Below are positions 36,601 to 48,585 of a DNA stretch of 64,000 bases, in pieces (position 1 is the stretch's first letter; each line of letters begins with the position of its first letter). The notes below the pieces were generated by a model. That model did no database searches. It was not told the origin of the DNA and worked only from the letters and a program-made list of their open reading frames with translations. The DNA is taken from positions 3,371,902 to 3,435,901 of the forward strand of contig NC_087076.1 of NCBI RefSeq assembly GCF_026151205.1, in the 5' to 3' direction. The position numbers and the translations under genes are program-made. The DNA is from Bolinopsis microptera (lineage: Eukaryota; Ctenophora; Tentaculata; Lobata; Bolinopsidae).

Positions 36601-39600
36601 ATCATTCGTGGAAGAATACTACGAAATTTGATCATCTCTTACTTATGTTACTCTGAAAATGCTTGTTTATCGTAATATATATTACTGACTGACTGATATT
36701 GGTTTACAGCTGTTGTCGAGTCAGTAAGGGACGGAGGAACCCTGCGTCTGATGCTGGTACCCACCATGAACTACATCACCCTCATGTTGACTGGAATCAG
36801 ATGTCCTTCTTTTAAACCTGATGGTGGTTCTGAGGACCATGCTGACGAGGTGAGATTAACATTTTTACATTTAGAAATTAAGAAACTGCTTTTTTATATT
36901 AGCGACAAGAGAAACGCCATTGTTGGAGACGTGAGGAGAGTGAGGACTCCTCAAACTACATTAAATTATTTCCTTCTGTAACGTCCTCAATAAATGTAAT
37001 AGATTTGTAGTGTTGTAATTAGTTTAAAACTACAACATAATTTCTGAAGCAGGAATGATTTTACTTTTTCCTAAGAACAGATTTCTCCCGATAGTTAGGC
37101 TAAAGTACTTTTGATTTTGCGGCCTACATGGAGTGGTTGTGTGATCATTAGTTTTATTATTTGGACCACATGGAGCCAAGATTTGTCGTTATCTTGATAA
37201 AATTTAAAACTGCATCATGAATACTGAATATGTTACAAGATGATTGATGATTATTCGTTAACTCCAAATATAATTTACATCAGCGAGACTGTGCTCTTAC
37301 TATTTAGATGTTTCCCAATCTTCCCATACAAATAAAAAGGATGACTACAGGTTAAACCATATTAGTGCAAATTTTATTGAACATTTTCGGCTCTCGCTTT
37401 GGGTAATGGTTAACAGGTTACAGGCTAACAGAACTGAATGGTAGCAAGATAACGTTATAAAACAGTTCACTTCTGGCTTGTTAGTAGGAACTGAAATTGG
37501 ATTTGCGTCTAACACACCCCCTATAGCATCCCAGTTGAGCAGTGAGTTAGTGATATTGAGATGGTTTAACTTGTAGTTTATCTGGGAACAGAGCGATAAC
37601 AAAGCCGACAAAACTTTATCATGCTTCCATAGTGGTGATCGAGCTCAGTTTGAGGTTGTTAACTCGCTGTTTTCATCCTGAATAAATCAACGTTGTAAGC
37701 TTGCTTTGACACGGTTGCAACACATTACACACCGTCCTTAGGGTTGTTTAATGGAAAGAGTCTCACAAGTGGTTCTTACTTACAAGTGGTAAAACTTAAA
37801 TGAATAGAATGATATTTATATTCGATATTTTCTATTGATAATCAAAATATAGGATGCCAGCCTTTGATGACTGTAGTTATAGAAAATTTTGATCGTCAAG
37901 AAGTAAAGGTGTAAGGTTTGTCCTGTGAAATATAGAGCCCAAATTCAGATTTGACCATATTGAGAGCTTACGCCTTACAGCTGTGCATCATTCACAAGAT
38001 AGTTGTAGCTACTGAGCTGCGAGATTGCGAAATAGTCATCATCAGCAGTGGTTCACTGATTGCGTAACATTTGTACATTATGTAGACCCACCAGATATTC
38101 TTGCCGCTGTGCATATTTTACTAATCCCACAGGAAGGCCAAGAGTTGTTGTTTGAGAGCTCTCTGGGTTTTAATTGACCTCGAGCTATAGGTTATTGGGC
38201 TTGGGTCCCCGAATTTAAAGCACCTGTCACCTTGTGGTTGCTAATGTACAGTGTATATGGGCGGGGTATGCAGGAATGCTCTTTAGTTCTGTTGGAATGC
38301 TAGAACAACTTAACTGAAGCAAAGTAAATGCGATTTAAATTTGTAACTATTTTAAGAATTTGTATTAATGCTTTTCATACAAAGTTACAACAAAGTCTTC
38401 ATGTTATAGTTTACCTCTTATTGATGTTGCATGTTAAAGAAGTATCTCAATTTTCCTAAATTTCAGGCACGATACGCTGTTGAAACTCGATTACTTAACA
38501 AAGACATCGAGATTTTACTGGAAGGTAACAATGTTATTACAATATGTTAAATTTATTATCGTTGGCAATTTCATTCAGAATCCTTCTATACTTGTCCATA
38601 GCGACTATCAAATAGATTTGGTAGATACGGCACGTGTACTAGTCCATCTTAAGACGAGACTTTTTAATCGAAAATCTTTCCCAACAGTACATACAGGATT
38701 AGACAATCGAATTAAAATATAGTTTTATGTCAATTCTGTTAAAAGTATTGTTAATATCTTAAATGGGATTCCAAAACACAAAAACGTGTTGTTAATATCT
38801 TAAATGGGATTCCAAAACACAAAAACGTGCAAAAACTGCAACCACATGGCCCTGTAAAAATATTTGTGTTATAAACAATCACTTAAAACTGATTTATGAC
38901 AACAAACCATTGCAGGTACATCTGGAGGTATGGGTAACGCCAGGAATCAGAACTTTGTCGGAAGTGTTGTCACACCAGTAAGTTCCCATTTCCGTCCTAT
39001 CAAATTAGTGCCACAGAGCAACAACAGTCACAAAGTAGCGCCCTGTAGGTGTGGTAGACGTCGCGCGCGAATCGTTCCTCGTAAGTAACAGACCTTACAG
39101 TCAGCCAAAGTCGTGACGAAAATTTCGCGCGCGTAATGCCTTAAGATTCTGAATTATCATACATGACGTACATTCTCCAGCATGGATAGTATTGCTATCA
39201 GCCATGTACGGCGTACACTTTTATACCATGCTTCTTTCAGGGAAACATTTCTTTGTTCCTGCTTAAGGAGGGTCTTGCCAAATGTGTGGATTGGAGCATG
39301 AAACTACTCACAGCTGATCCAGAGTCATATCGTGCTGCAACTAAACAAGCTAAGGCGGATAAGAAAAGACTGTGGAAGAACTATGAAGGTACACAATTTG
39401 TGCAGATTTCCAATTTCTGAAGTTTTACTCAGTACTGTGTAGGTCGAGTAAATAATTTCGTTGTGTCATGATTTACTGAACTTATTTATCCATGTGTAAT
39501 GTGTTTGTTATTTTCAGGACCTGTATGCACTGTGCCGAAAGATCAGAAAGAATTCTCTGGTAGAGTAACTGAGATTGTGAATGGTGAAGTATTAGTGATC

Positions 39601-42600
39601 AAGGTAGGAAGTGTCTACAAAAGAGTGACAATGTCGTCCATCAGACAACCTCGTCCAGCTGAAGGCACTGACGCTGGTCCCCCGAGCAGGGCTCTCTACG
39701 AAGTACCATATCTTTTTGAAGCTAGAGAATTTCTCAGAAAACGACTGGTAGGAAAGAAAGTGAATGCCACAGTTGATTACGTGAGGCCAGCTGCTAATGG
39801 GTATCCTGAGCGAGTGTGTGCTTCTATCTTCCTTGGTAATCAGAACATTCAAGAAGCAACCGTTAGCAAAGGTCTTGCTACAGTTGCGTGGCACAAACAA
39901 GACGACGATGAGAGAGCTGCTAACTACGATGCTCTTTTACTTGCACAAGAAAAGGCTAAGAAGGTATTAGATTGTCGATATAATTTTGTATTGAAATTTT
40001 CTTCTGACCATCAAATTTTTTCCGATTTGAATCTACAGACATTTTTCTTCAGATCTTTCAACCTATAATTTTTAGAACAAAGTTGGCGTCCACTACGGCG
40101 GAGAGCCACCTATTCACAAAGTAGCTGACCTCGCTGGAAACGCTGCCAAGAGCAAACAGTTTCTGCCTTTCTTACAGAGAATCGGTCGACTTCACGCCAA
40201 TGTGGAGTTCGTCGCCAGTGGCAGTCGCATCCGTGTTTACATTCCTCGTGACACGTGTCTAGCTACATTCCTTCTCAGTGGCATCAGGTCTGTGTAGTTT
40301 CTCTCTAGAGATGATGATTTTGAGAGCATTAATGTCTCACCAACTATCACGCTAAGATGTTTATCAGTGCGTCCACAATTTGTCCAATTCATGTCTGAAC
40401 TCTCAATACAAAGAGTTTTGAATGTTTACTTCTTAGTTGTCCGAGAGCAGGCCGACCATCTATCAAAGGACAGCCGGCTACACCTGCCGAACCCTTCGGC
40501 GATGAAGCTCTTGAGTTTATCAAAGATCAAATTATGCAGAGAGAAGTCGAAATTGAAGTTGAGAGCTGCGACAAAGCAGGTTTGCAGTAGATTTGATCTT
40601 GGTTGTTTGAATTAAATTGGTACAGTTTCTTATCATGAATACTGAATAGGACCGTCTACCTCCCTTTATTATAACTGAGTCTAATAAAAACAAAAAGAAA
40701 TTGTTTTTTTTTGCACAAAATATTTTTGTGACTTTGAGCTGATTATTTGCAGGTAATTTCATCGGTTATCTGTTTGCGGAAGATAAGAACATGTCTGTTG
40801 AACTTGTGAAAGAAGGCTTGGCCAAAATGCACTTCACAGCAGAACGCGGAAAATACTTCGATCATCTTTCCAGGTGGGAGGTCATTTTGTCATTTCGCTC
40901 AATTTTCAAAGTCAATCAATGCCTTTTAATTGTTCGTTAATATTTCTTCATTCCTTACTTAATCATGTCAACCCTACAGAGCTGAAGCAGACGCTAAAGC
41001 AGACGGAAAGAGAATGTGGAAAGACTACGTTGAGACAGTCGTAGAGAAAGAAGAATTAACAGAAATCTCAGACAGCAATAAAGCAGAATCTACTCCAGCA
41101 TTAAAGGTTAGTTTGCTTGACAATGTGGTCTTCGGAGAGTGGCGAAAATTTACTGAAATTACCTTTCATTTTTAAATAGACACTTTAACATGTGTTATTC
41201 CTCACAGATCTATATTTACAGGAGGTAGTTGTAACGCATTTAGAAGATTGCAGCAAACTTTGGGTACAGAAGTGCGCGGACGGACCCGGTTTAATATCAC
41301 TAATGAACCAAATGAGAGCAGATCTGATCAGCGATCCTCCACTAGCTGGCAGTTTTACTCCTCGCAACGGAATGTTGTGCGCTGCTATCTTTAGTGAAGA
41401 CAGTAACTGGTAAGTTATATACCTTTTCCTCTGGAGTCTGGGTAATGGTATCTAGACCTGCGAGACTGTTTTCCTGGAGTCTGTATGCACATTGCTCAAT
41501 AAAATTGTGTATTTTACCTCCATTTTCATTCAAAGTGTAACAAACTCAACCACACCTCAGGTATAGAGCTAAAGTACTGAAAGTTCACAAAGATTCAGAC
41601 TTAATAGATGTTTTATTTATTGACTACGGTAACCAAGCTACAGTGTCCTCAACTGGTGCAGCGCAGCTCACTCCACAGTTCTCCAGTGTTCCCGGAGCCG
41701 CGGCCGAGTGTCAGCTGGCTTTCATAGTCCCTCCTGAGGACGAGGATTGGAAAGAAGAGAGTCTCAGAGAAGTTCAGGTCAGTGAGAGTAGTTCAGGTCA
41801 GTGAGAGAAGTTCAGGTCAGTGAGAGAAGTTCAGGTCAGTGAGAGAAGTTCAGGTCAGTGAGAGAATGGGGTAGGGTGGTCTGGGGGACTGGGGCGTTCA
41901 GATAGTTAGGGGTCGTTCACATATTACGTAATCAATATATCAATTTTTACCCCCCTCCCCCCTCCGTAATCAACCGTAATCAAGACCCAACCCCCCCCCC
42001 CCCTGACAGCAATATTACGAATCATGGCCTGACCCCCCCCCCCCCCCCCCCCCCCCATTGACTTTTTTCCCTGGAAATCATTCTTCTTTACGTTTCATGC
42101 TACCCTGATCATGATGAGCCGAAATCATTGTTATGATATCCGGCCAAGCACCTTTCAAACTACTTGCTATAATGGATATCCGATCAATTTCTAAATTTTA
42201 TCACTATCATAATGAAATTGAGTGGAATTTGAATTAACATATTGTAAATTGTTATTATTCTAGAGGATAAAAAAGAAAATGTTTATTACGTAATCAACCA
42301 TCAAACCCATCCCCCCCCACCCCCCCCCCCCCCCCCCCCCCCCCGTAATCAACCGTACGCGTAAGCATTTGGAAACCCCCCCCCCCTCCCCCTCGGTTGA
42401 TTACGTAATATGTGAACGACCCCTTATATTATGAAATCATTCATGTATATTATCTGTTTTATCAACTATGGAGTTGTACCTTACAAAGAATTGGAATTAT
42501 GAAAATGAGTTGCGGAATTATGAAAGCGAATTGTTTGTAAATGTCATCGGTGCAACTTCCCCGACCAGTTATAAAAGGATTTCAAGCCGATTTATAGATT

Positions 42601-43351
42601 GACGTCATCACTTCCTTATAAATCAAGAGGCTTGCATATAATGAACATATTGACACGGGTGCAGAGTTGAGTCTGTACGGAACCTAGTAGTTTCAGATCC
42701 TTGTTTAACTTGCCGTACAGCAAGGTCATCCACTATTTTGTCGTTTAATCTTGATTGCAGTTTAATCGTTGTGATCAATTTGCTCAACTTTTGACGTTAT
42801 TTTAAATCCTCTCACGTTCTATACTAGGTTGAATTTAAATATTTTATCATATCATTACTTTCCTCATTTTCAGATGCTGACCCAAACTAAGCTGGTAATG
42901 ACAGTAGTCGGTAAGAACGGAAGTGCGGATCTAGTCAGTCTAACATCCAATGGAACTGACATAGCTACTCATCTTCTTTCTAATGGTCTTGTAGAGTACG
43001 AGAAACAGAGAAACAGAAACAAATATGGAACTCTGGTGAGTTCAGCTCAATCTTTCATGCTACTCTGATCACGTGATATTTACTGAATCCTGTTACATTC
43101 TATACTGTATGTAGTGTGTACTATATGATTTATTTAATTCTACTCCACTGCACTGGATCCATTCCCAAACAAATAAATTGATTCTAATCGTTGTTTTGAG
43201 TCTATTTGTGCATCGACATTTATAAGACTTTTCATTTCAGATGTCCACGTACGAAACTGCAATGGCAGAAGCCAGGAAAAACCGAAGAAACCGTTTCCAG
43301 TACGGTGACTTTACCCAAGATGACGCCAAAGAATTTGGATACGCTAAATAA
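33628..43351 (+). CDS. SND1: Tudor-SN / staphylococcal nuclease domain protein 1
   Basis: Complete gene, 18 coding exons: 33628-33675, 33799-33939, 34191-34308, 34507-34591, 34951-35108, 36710-36849, 38467-38524, 38916-38977, 39241-39388, 39518-39963, 40076-40287, 40437-40579, 40753-40873, 40980-41106, 41222-41409, 41561-41777, 42874-43035 and 43241-43351 (TAA). All phases join and give 894 residues (human SND1: 910). SND1 acts in RNA metabolism, splicing/RISC complexes, stress granules and piRNA-linked processes. Four tandem SN-like domains are visible ([11 protein letters not shown]-type start [58 protein letters not shown]), then a Tudor domain (WYRAKVLKV...VLFIDYGNQ) embedded in a fifth split SN domain, ending [18 protein letters not shown], the conserved family C-terminus. 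Exon 12 uses the acceptor at 40436, giving [11 protein letters not shown]. Confidence 0.97.
35493..35528. repeat. Hairpin with 17-bp perfect arms in SND1 intron 5
   Basis: TTAGAGAGAGAAGAGTT and its exact complement are separated by two bases. Confidence 0.85.
38750..38829. repeat. 41-bp tandem duplication in SND1 intron 7
   Basis: Two copies of a unit starting GTTAATATCTTAAATGGGAT lie back to back, apparently a recent duplication. Confidence 0.85.
41778..41866 (+). repeat. 19-bp tandem repeat carrying five copies of a splice donor
   Basis: The exon-intron junction AGTTCAG|GTCAGTGAGA of SND1 exon 16 is repeated with a 19-bp period, giving GT donors at 41778, 41797, 41816, 41835 and 41854. 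Only the first keeps the SND1 reading frame open; the others shift frame or run into a TGA. Confidence 0.92.
41909..42423. mobile_element. PIF/Harbinger-like MITE in SND1 intron 16
   Basis: A 515-bp element with perfect 27-bp terminal inverted repeats beginning GGGGTCGTTCACATATTACG, flanked on both sides by TTA (41906-41908 and 42424-42426). A 3-bp TWA duplication plus a G-rich terminus is typical of PIF/Harbinger derivatives. The interior has several long C-homopolymers and no coding frame. A remnant of the same terminus (ATGTGAACGACCCC) occurs at 48972-48985. Confidence 0.85.
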
Positions 43352-43880
43352 GTTAACTTACATCAGGAACAAACTTGTTTTAAAATTCATCAGTTTTACG
43401 GACATACATATTTATTTAATTGTGGGTAATTTTGATTTTTACTGGCGACCTTTTTAAATTTATCCAGCCAAACACCAATTTGATGATGGCCCCTTTCTGT
43501 CCTGTTGATGACATGATGTTTTCTGTATGATACAAATTTGACTTGAGGTATATAGTATTGATTTGTTAAAATTTAAGATTTAGATATTTCCAAAATTCGA
43601 TTTTCACTTTGTTTGAGCGGTATAGAACGAATGTCAGGACTGGAGGCAATGAAAAACTAGTTAACAACAACTTAGCTCGAAAACTAACAATTGTCCTTGT
43701 CACACTTAGTTTCCGAATTGTTGGTTTATTTTACGAAAAACGTGTATCAATGATCAAGTAGTAAATGAAATGAAATTGCGACTTGAGACAAGTGACTAAC
43801 TGGTCACAATCACATTTCTCAATTAAAACAGCTGACCTGACTTTTTATTTATGCAATGTCACAACCATAAGCTACGACAG

Positions 43881-44177
43881 AATTTGACCATTGTTAATGG
43901 TCTGGCCCGGCGCGCGCAACTTCGAATGTTCGAAGAAATTTAGACGAGTTTGGAGTAACAATAACATCCGTCAACGACAGAAGCAAAGTTTATGTTGTCA
44001 ATTTTTAATGGTAGTTAAATTGAAATTTTATCGTGTGGCGGGGTGGCGCGCAAAAAGCTAAAACATAAAAGTACGTAAAATACAAAATATACGTTACGTG
44101 TTATAATTTTAGTGTTGCGTGTTGACGGATGTTACTCATCTAAATTTTTTTAAATGTTTTAGAAGTAGCGCGCGCCG
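43881..44177. repeat. Fold-back repeat with GC-rich termini
   Basis: AACATCCGTCAAC near 43961 and GTTGACGGATGTTA near 44119 are inverted copies, with weaker complementarity outwards to GGCGCGCGCAA (43909) and AGCGCGCGCC (44166). The left end, TTGACCATTGTTAATGGTCT followed by GGCCCGGCGCGCGC, recurs inverted at 53759-53793, so this is an interspersed family. Confidence 0.6.
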
Positions 44178-45529
44178 CTTTCTTCTCGAAATGATGGCCC
44201 GATGTTAATTGACGATGTCAATTCATCGCAGCTCGGCGAGGCACAGTAGCGCATTTCGCCGATCTAGCGAGATCTTAGCTTGCCGATTGCCGATGTCGCT
44301 GTGACTGTGAAACGCCTCATTGAGTGCGTGGCGCGGCACAGTAACGCATCTTACCTGAGGACCCCAGGCTATTATGTTCATCACAATGCTGGCAAGCATG
44401 ACCGTGCCTCTTATATTCACAATACTATTTACCTTCTTTACTATTTACCCCCTTTACTTTTATAACCCTTTATTGTTTTTCGGGCATTAAGACTCATCGA
44501 AAGTAGTTCAGCAGGTATATTTAAGTTCAAATCATTCTAATTCAATGTTAAAGATGACAGGAACAAAAAATAGTTATGTGGAGGTTTTTAAGAAATTTGC
44601 GCAAAATACGCGCCAGCATGTTATACTTATAGTAGAGGCTCTTACGGGCTTTGTCTGCTCGATACACTAAAATCACCAGACCCATCTTAAAAGACGTATT
44701 TTTGACCGTAGAATCGATTAAAAGTGGTTAGAAGTGTTTAAAATGGGGGTTACCTGGTTTTATTTTGAAAAAACCGTTTTTTGGCCCCAAAAATGGCCAT
44801 TTTTTGAGGTTTTTTAGAAATTTCGACAGGTTAATTCAATGAAAAAGCTTAGATATTTTGGTTTCTTGTACATTTTTATTTGCCGCACTAGCTAATACCA
44901 ATATAATAAGCACACCTAAGAGTTTACCCGGTCAAAATTTTAAAAAACCTCCCAAAAAAATGTTTTTTTGCGCGCTAAATTTTTTCGGCTCTTTATACAT
45001 CCACAATGAAATATTTTTGCCCACAAAGTGTTTTAATACTGTTCAATAATAGTATTTGATAGTTTTTCAGCGTCAAAACAAGTTTTGAAAACGGAAGAAA
45101 AAATTATATTTTTCGTGGCGCTGAGCACTTTGAAAATTTTTGAATAAAATCGAGCGCTACCGTAAAATTTTAGTAACCCTTCCCTGAAACTCATTTAAGT
45201 TTTTGTACCGTTAGTGTTTTGTCCTTTTCTGAAGTTCATGCCTTCTCTGGCTTAATTTCATTTAATATTGTTTAATACAGTACAGTAAAGTGTTTTATAA
45301 TAGTAGAGTGCCATTTCTAATACTTCAATGTTACATTGTTGAGATACCTTTACTTGACTGATTACCTTTTGTTAATACAATTTCACAAATTTAGTATTGC
45401 ATTGCTTATATGACTATTTGGATTTATAATTTATCGATTGTGGGTATGAATAAACTTTTGGTTCACAATCAACAATATAATGTCTACTGTGTGGTACCCT
45501 TACAAGATTAATTGAAGATCTTTTGACAA

Positions 45530-45945
45530 GAATGCCTGACTTAAACCCCATCATCCATCACTCATTCCGTGTTACCTGTTGGATGTGGAGGACCCCTACC
45601 ACAAACTGAAATATTGTAAAGGTACCCTTCAGTACATAAATAGAGCACTGTAAATAATATAGATTAGTTACTGCTATCTTCTCAATGCAATTTTGAATAC
45701 ATGTCAGGAACACCTGACTTAAACCCCCTCATCCATCACTCATTCAGTGTTGCCTGTTGGATATGGAGGAAATCTACACCACAAAGTGGAATATTGTAAA
45801 GGCACTCTTCAGTACACATAAAATAGAGCACGGTAAATAATATAGATTAGTTGCTGCTATCTTCTTAACATGATTTTGAATTTATAAATAGTAGTAGAGT
45901 AAATGGCAGGAATGCCTGACTTAAACCCCCTCAGCCATCACTAAT
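45530..45945. repeat. Tandem duplication, unit about 180-200 bp, two and a bit copies
   Basis: The phrase CCTGACTTAAACCCC...CATCCATCACTCATTC recurs at about 45534, 45713 and 45917, with similar sequence between (GAAATATTGTAAAGG, AATAATATAGATTAGTT). No function is seen. Confidence 0.85.
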
Positions 45946-46179
45946 TTCGAATAAATGTATAGATGCTGCATTGAATTCATGAAGATATCATTCGTTTTGA
46001 GCAATCATTCCCTTAGCTCCCCCGTTCTTTGATTGTTTCAAAGAAGTAGTCATACTACAATATGTATTGTTTAGTTACATCTATTGCCAAGTTATTTAAG
46101 CCATTTCATCTCTAGTAGATTCAAATAATTTCTGTAATTCTGAATTATGTTGCTGAACAAACTTGACAATCACCATTAG

Positions 46180-46386
46180 AAAGAAGGTGACATGTTTATG
46201 GACCCAGAACTAGCTAAGACAGTTCTCTGTGTACATGCGGATCACTTCAAGAATCTTCCTGATGAAAGAAGCTTGCGTGGTTTGTTAAAAGACTTCGATC
46301 CGCTCACAGCCATGCAGATTAAGAAGAATTTAGATCGACATTATTTTGATAACAATGAAAACTCAAATGGTTTGATTTTTAGCTAA
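46180..46386 (+). CDS. Possible exon or small open frame, unidentified
   Basis: Open from an acceptor-like CACCATTAG through KEGDMFMDPELAKTVLCVHA, a charged helical stretch with RSLRGLLKDFDPLTAMQIKK, to a stop at 46386. An alternative donor (AATG|GTTTGA) lies near the end. The amino-acid composition looks coding. It is on the same strand and upstream of the exons at 49031-50583 and might belong to that gene, but the phases do not join directly. Confidence 0.3.
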   Translation, partial: KEGDMFMDPELAKTVLCVHADHFKNLPDERSLRGLLKDFDPLTAMQIKKNLDRHYFDNNENSNGLIFS

Positions 46387-46671
46387 ATTACCATAATTAT
46401 TATAATTAATTAAATACAGGCTGACAATGTTTCATTTCGCAAACTGTATCTGAATAATGTAATTTTAACTGAATCTTAAGCTGTTCAAACAGCTTTTTTA
46501 GATGATGTTATCGATGCTGTATAAGTTGAAACCTTTTGATGATGAGAGGTACATGAACAAACCTACACTAAACAATACTACATTCCAGCTTGGAACGAAA
46601 TGAGTGGAGTTGAACGACGCCCTGTTTATTGAAACTTCATCAATCAACTTTTAAACTATGCAGGTTATTAA

Positions 46672-47010
46672 TGAAATGAAATGAAATACTACTACTTTGT
46701 CGGAACTAAGTCCGATCTACGCCAGATAACCCCCTCCATATATCCCTGTCCCGCATCAGGGTTCACAGTTCCTCTTTTGAGTTTGTCCCAATTTGCTTCA
46801 GTAACATAGACAAGTAGCTTTGTCTTGGTCGGCCTTGCTGTGCTCTACCATGCATAGGTTTCCATAAGACTAAATCACTGGCAAGTAGCTCAGGATGTCT
46901 GATGCAGTGTCCTGCCATTTTTAGTCTCCTGCTTCGTAACTTGTTTGACAGCCTTGGTAGACTACCATACAAAGTTATATTGCTGACTTTGTCCTTCCAT
47001 GAGATACTTA
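46672..47010 (-). pseudogene. LINE reverse-transcriptase 3' end, degenerate
   Basis: On the minus strand, SWKDKVSNITLYGSLPRLSN, then RRLKMAGHCIRHPELLASDL, GRAQQGRPRQSYLSMLLKQI and TLMRDRDIWRGL match the C-terminal tail after the RT domain of many invertebrate non-LTR retrotransposons (family motif RRLRFAGHC...GRRRRGRP...L..DR..WR). An in-frame TGA interrupts it just before TLMRD, where the family usually has Arg, consistent with CpG decay of CGA. A short TTTCA-type microsatellite at 46672-46686 follows, like a LINE 3' tail. Confidence 0.75.
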
Positions 47011-47163
47011 TGGACGTATGTCACTCATTATTATGTATCACTCTCTAACATCTTGTCCTCACTACAAATATTACCACTTCTGATATAATAATGTTTTTTT
47101 GTGTCTTCTTTGGCTCAGGCATGGCTCCAGCTCAAAATCTTTGGGTGGGTGCAGCTTGGCGCA

Positions 47164-47187
47164 CGGGGGGGGGGGGGGGGGGGGGGG
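47164..47187. repeat. Poly-G tract
   Basis: A run of about 22 guanines between the LINE fragment and the 47.3-kb element. Confidence 0.9.
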
Positions 47188-47332
47188 CCCTAATTTTGGA
47201 ATTTTACTCTCCTAACGGTATTTTAATATCTCCAAAACAGTCTCAATTGATTACAGAAGTCAATTGACCCTTAGTTTATACAAAATTTGACAATTTTTGT
47301 GTGAAGATTTTCAAATCGTTTGGGTGGGTGCA

Positions 47333-47930
47333 ACAGGAGGGGCTAAGTGCAAAGAAACTGCTGCTAACTGCTGCTCACTGCTGCTCACTGCTACTAACTG
47401 CTGCTCACTGCTGCTCACTGCTGCTCACGGCTGCTCACTGCTGCTCACTGCTGATGTCGCGCGCGTTCCCATAGCAGCAGTGAGCAGCAGTGAGCAGCAG
47501 TGAGCAGCAGTGAGTAGCAGTTGCGCGCGGCGTGCGTTGTGCAGTAAAGACACGCATATAACTGCTGCTAACTGCTGCTCACTGCTGCTCACTGCTGCTC
47601 ACTGCTACTAACTGCTGCTCACAACAGCAGTGAGCAGCAGTGAGTAGCAGTTGCGCGCGGCGTGCGTTGTGCAGTAAAGACACGCATATAACTGCTGCTA
47701 ACTGCTGCTCACTGCTGCTCACTGCTGCTCACTGCTACTAACTGCTGCTCACTGCTGCTCACTGCTGCTCACTGACAGCAGCAGTGAGCAGCAGTGAGCA
47801 GCAGTTAGTAGCAGTTAGTAGCAGTGAGCAGCAGTGAGCAGCAGTGAGCAGCAGTGAGCAGCAGTTTCTTTGCACTGAGCAGCAGTGAGCAGCAGTGAGC
47901 AGCAGTTTCTTTGCACTTAGCCCCTCCTGT
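47333..47930. mobile_element. Fold-back/MITE-like element built from CTGCTGCTCA repeats
   Basis: About 598 bp with terminal inverted repeats ACAGGAGGGGCTAAGTGCAA continuing AGAAACTGCTGCT. Internally, 9-10-bp ACTGCTGCTC units run in one direction and then in the complementary direction (GAGCAGCAGT) several times, with two copies of a GC-rich spacer containing GCGCGCGGCGTGCGTTGTGC at 47523 and 47652. It appears to interrupt a LINE ORF1 fragment at 47930. No clear target-site duplication is seen. Confidence 0.7.
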
Positions 47931-48585
47931 GACCCGAACCTACACGGTGGAGCCATGCCTGCTTTGGCTATCTGTTTCATTTCCAAGACCAACCGCTGAT
48001 GGATAGCTCGATCTTCAGGTGATCGATCTGGAGAGATGAAAACAGTCTTATGATCTTCACACAGTCTCAGCTTTTTGGCATTTACTAATATCTGATGAAC
48101 GGTAAGTTAGAATTACCTAGCGAAACTTTGACTGGTCTCGTCTTGTTGGCTGATTTTCTCCCAACCCAGATAGCTTCAAAACGTGGTTTTTCTTCAATCT
48201 GCTGAAAAATCACGGTAACTTTATTGCACAGTTCCTCTTCATCAGTCTCCTTCAAACCAAATATGAGCACATTCCTACTGCGATCCTCTTCCGATACAGC
48301 ATTCTGTACAACCTTTTTTAAACTCTCTTCTGCAAGCACAGGTGCATTTTTAGTCACAGCTTGACTGTATGACTTCATCTCAGCTTGGACAGTGTCTTGA
48401 ACGGCGGTCTTGACGGTGGAGTGCACGGATTCCAACTGCTTCGATTTAGTTTCCAGAAGTTCAGCCTGCAGCTTGATAACAGTACTTTGCGATCGGATAA
48501 GATCGCTCTTCAACTCCTCCATATCTTTCTTGTTATCAAGAAACGTACTTACATGATTATCGGTAGTCTGATACGCAGAATACAA
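47931..48585 (-). pseudogene. Non-LTR retrotransposon ORF1-like fragment, frameshifted
   Basis: The minus strand reads a coiled-coil region, then an RRM-like block (RSRNVLIFGLKETDEEELCN ... IWVGRKSANKTRPVKVSLGN) in one frame to a stop at 48085. In another frame it continues with ILVNAKKLRLCEDHKTVFIS, then PDRSPEDRAIHQRLVLEMKQ, to 47931, where the CTGCTG element begins. This order (coiled coil, RNVLIFGL, RP.KV.., L.NAKKLR...FISPDR) is typical of LINE-associated ORF1-type proteins of marine invertebrates. The frame change near 48100 and the insertion show it is dead. Confidence 0.75.

Larger units (their letters stand above)
43352..46179. other. Intergenic, repeat-derived region after SND1
   Basis: Starts with the SND1 3' UTR. 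It then holds a fold-back repeat with GCGCGCGCC termini (about 43881-44177), an AT-rich block of unknown origin (44640-45200) and a long-period tandem duplication (45530-45945). No gene was recognised. Confidence 0.45.

Noticed and set aside
47297-47992. Leucine/cysteine-rich frames (CCSLLLTA repeats) on both strands
   Set aside because: They are translations of the CTGCTGCTCA repeats of the 47.3-kb element; only the part at 47931-47992 is real LINE-derived sequence.
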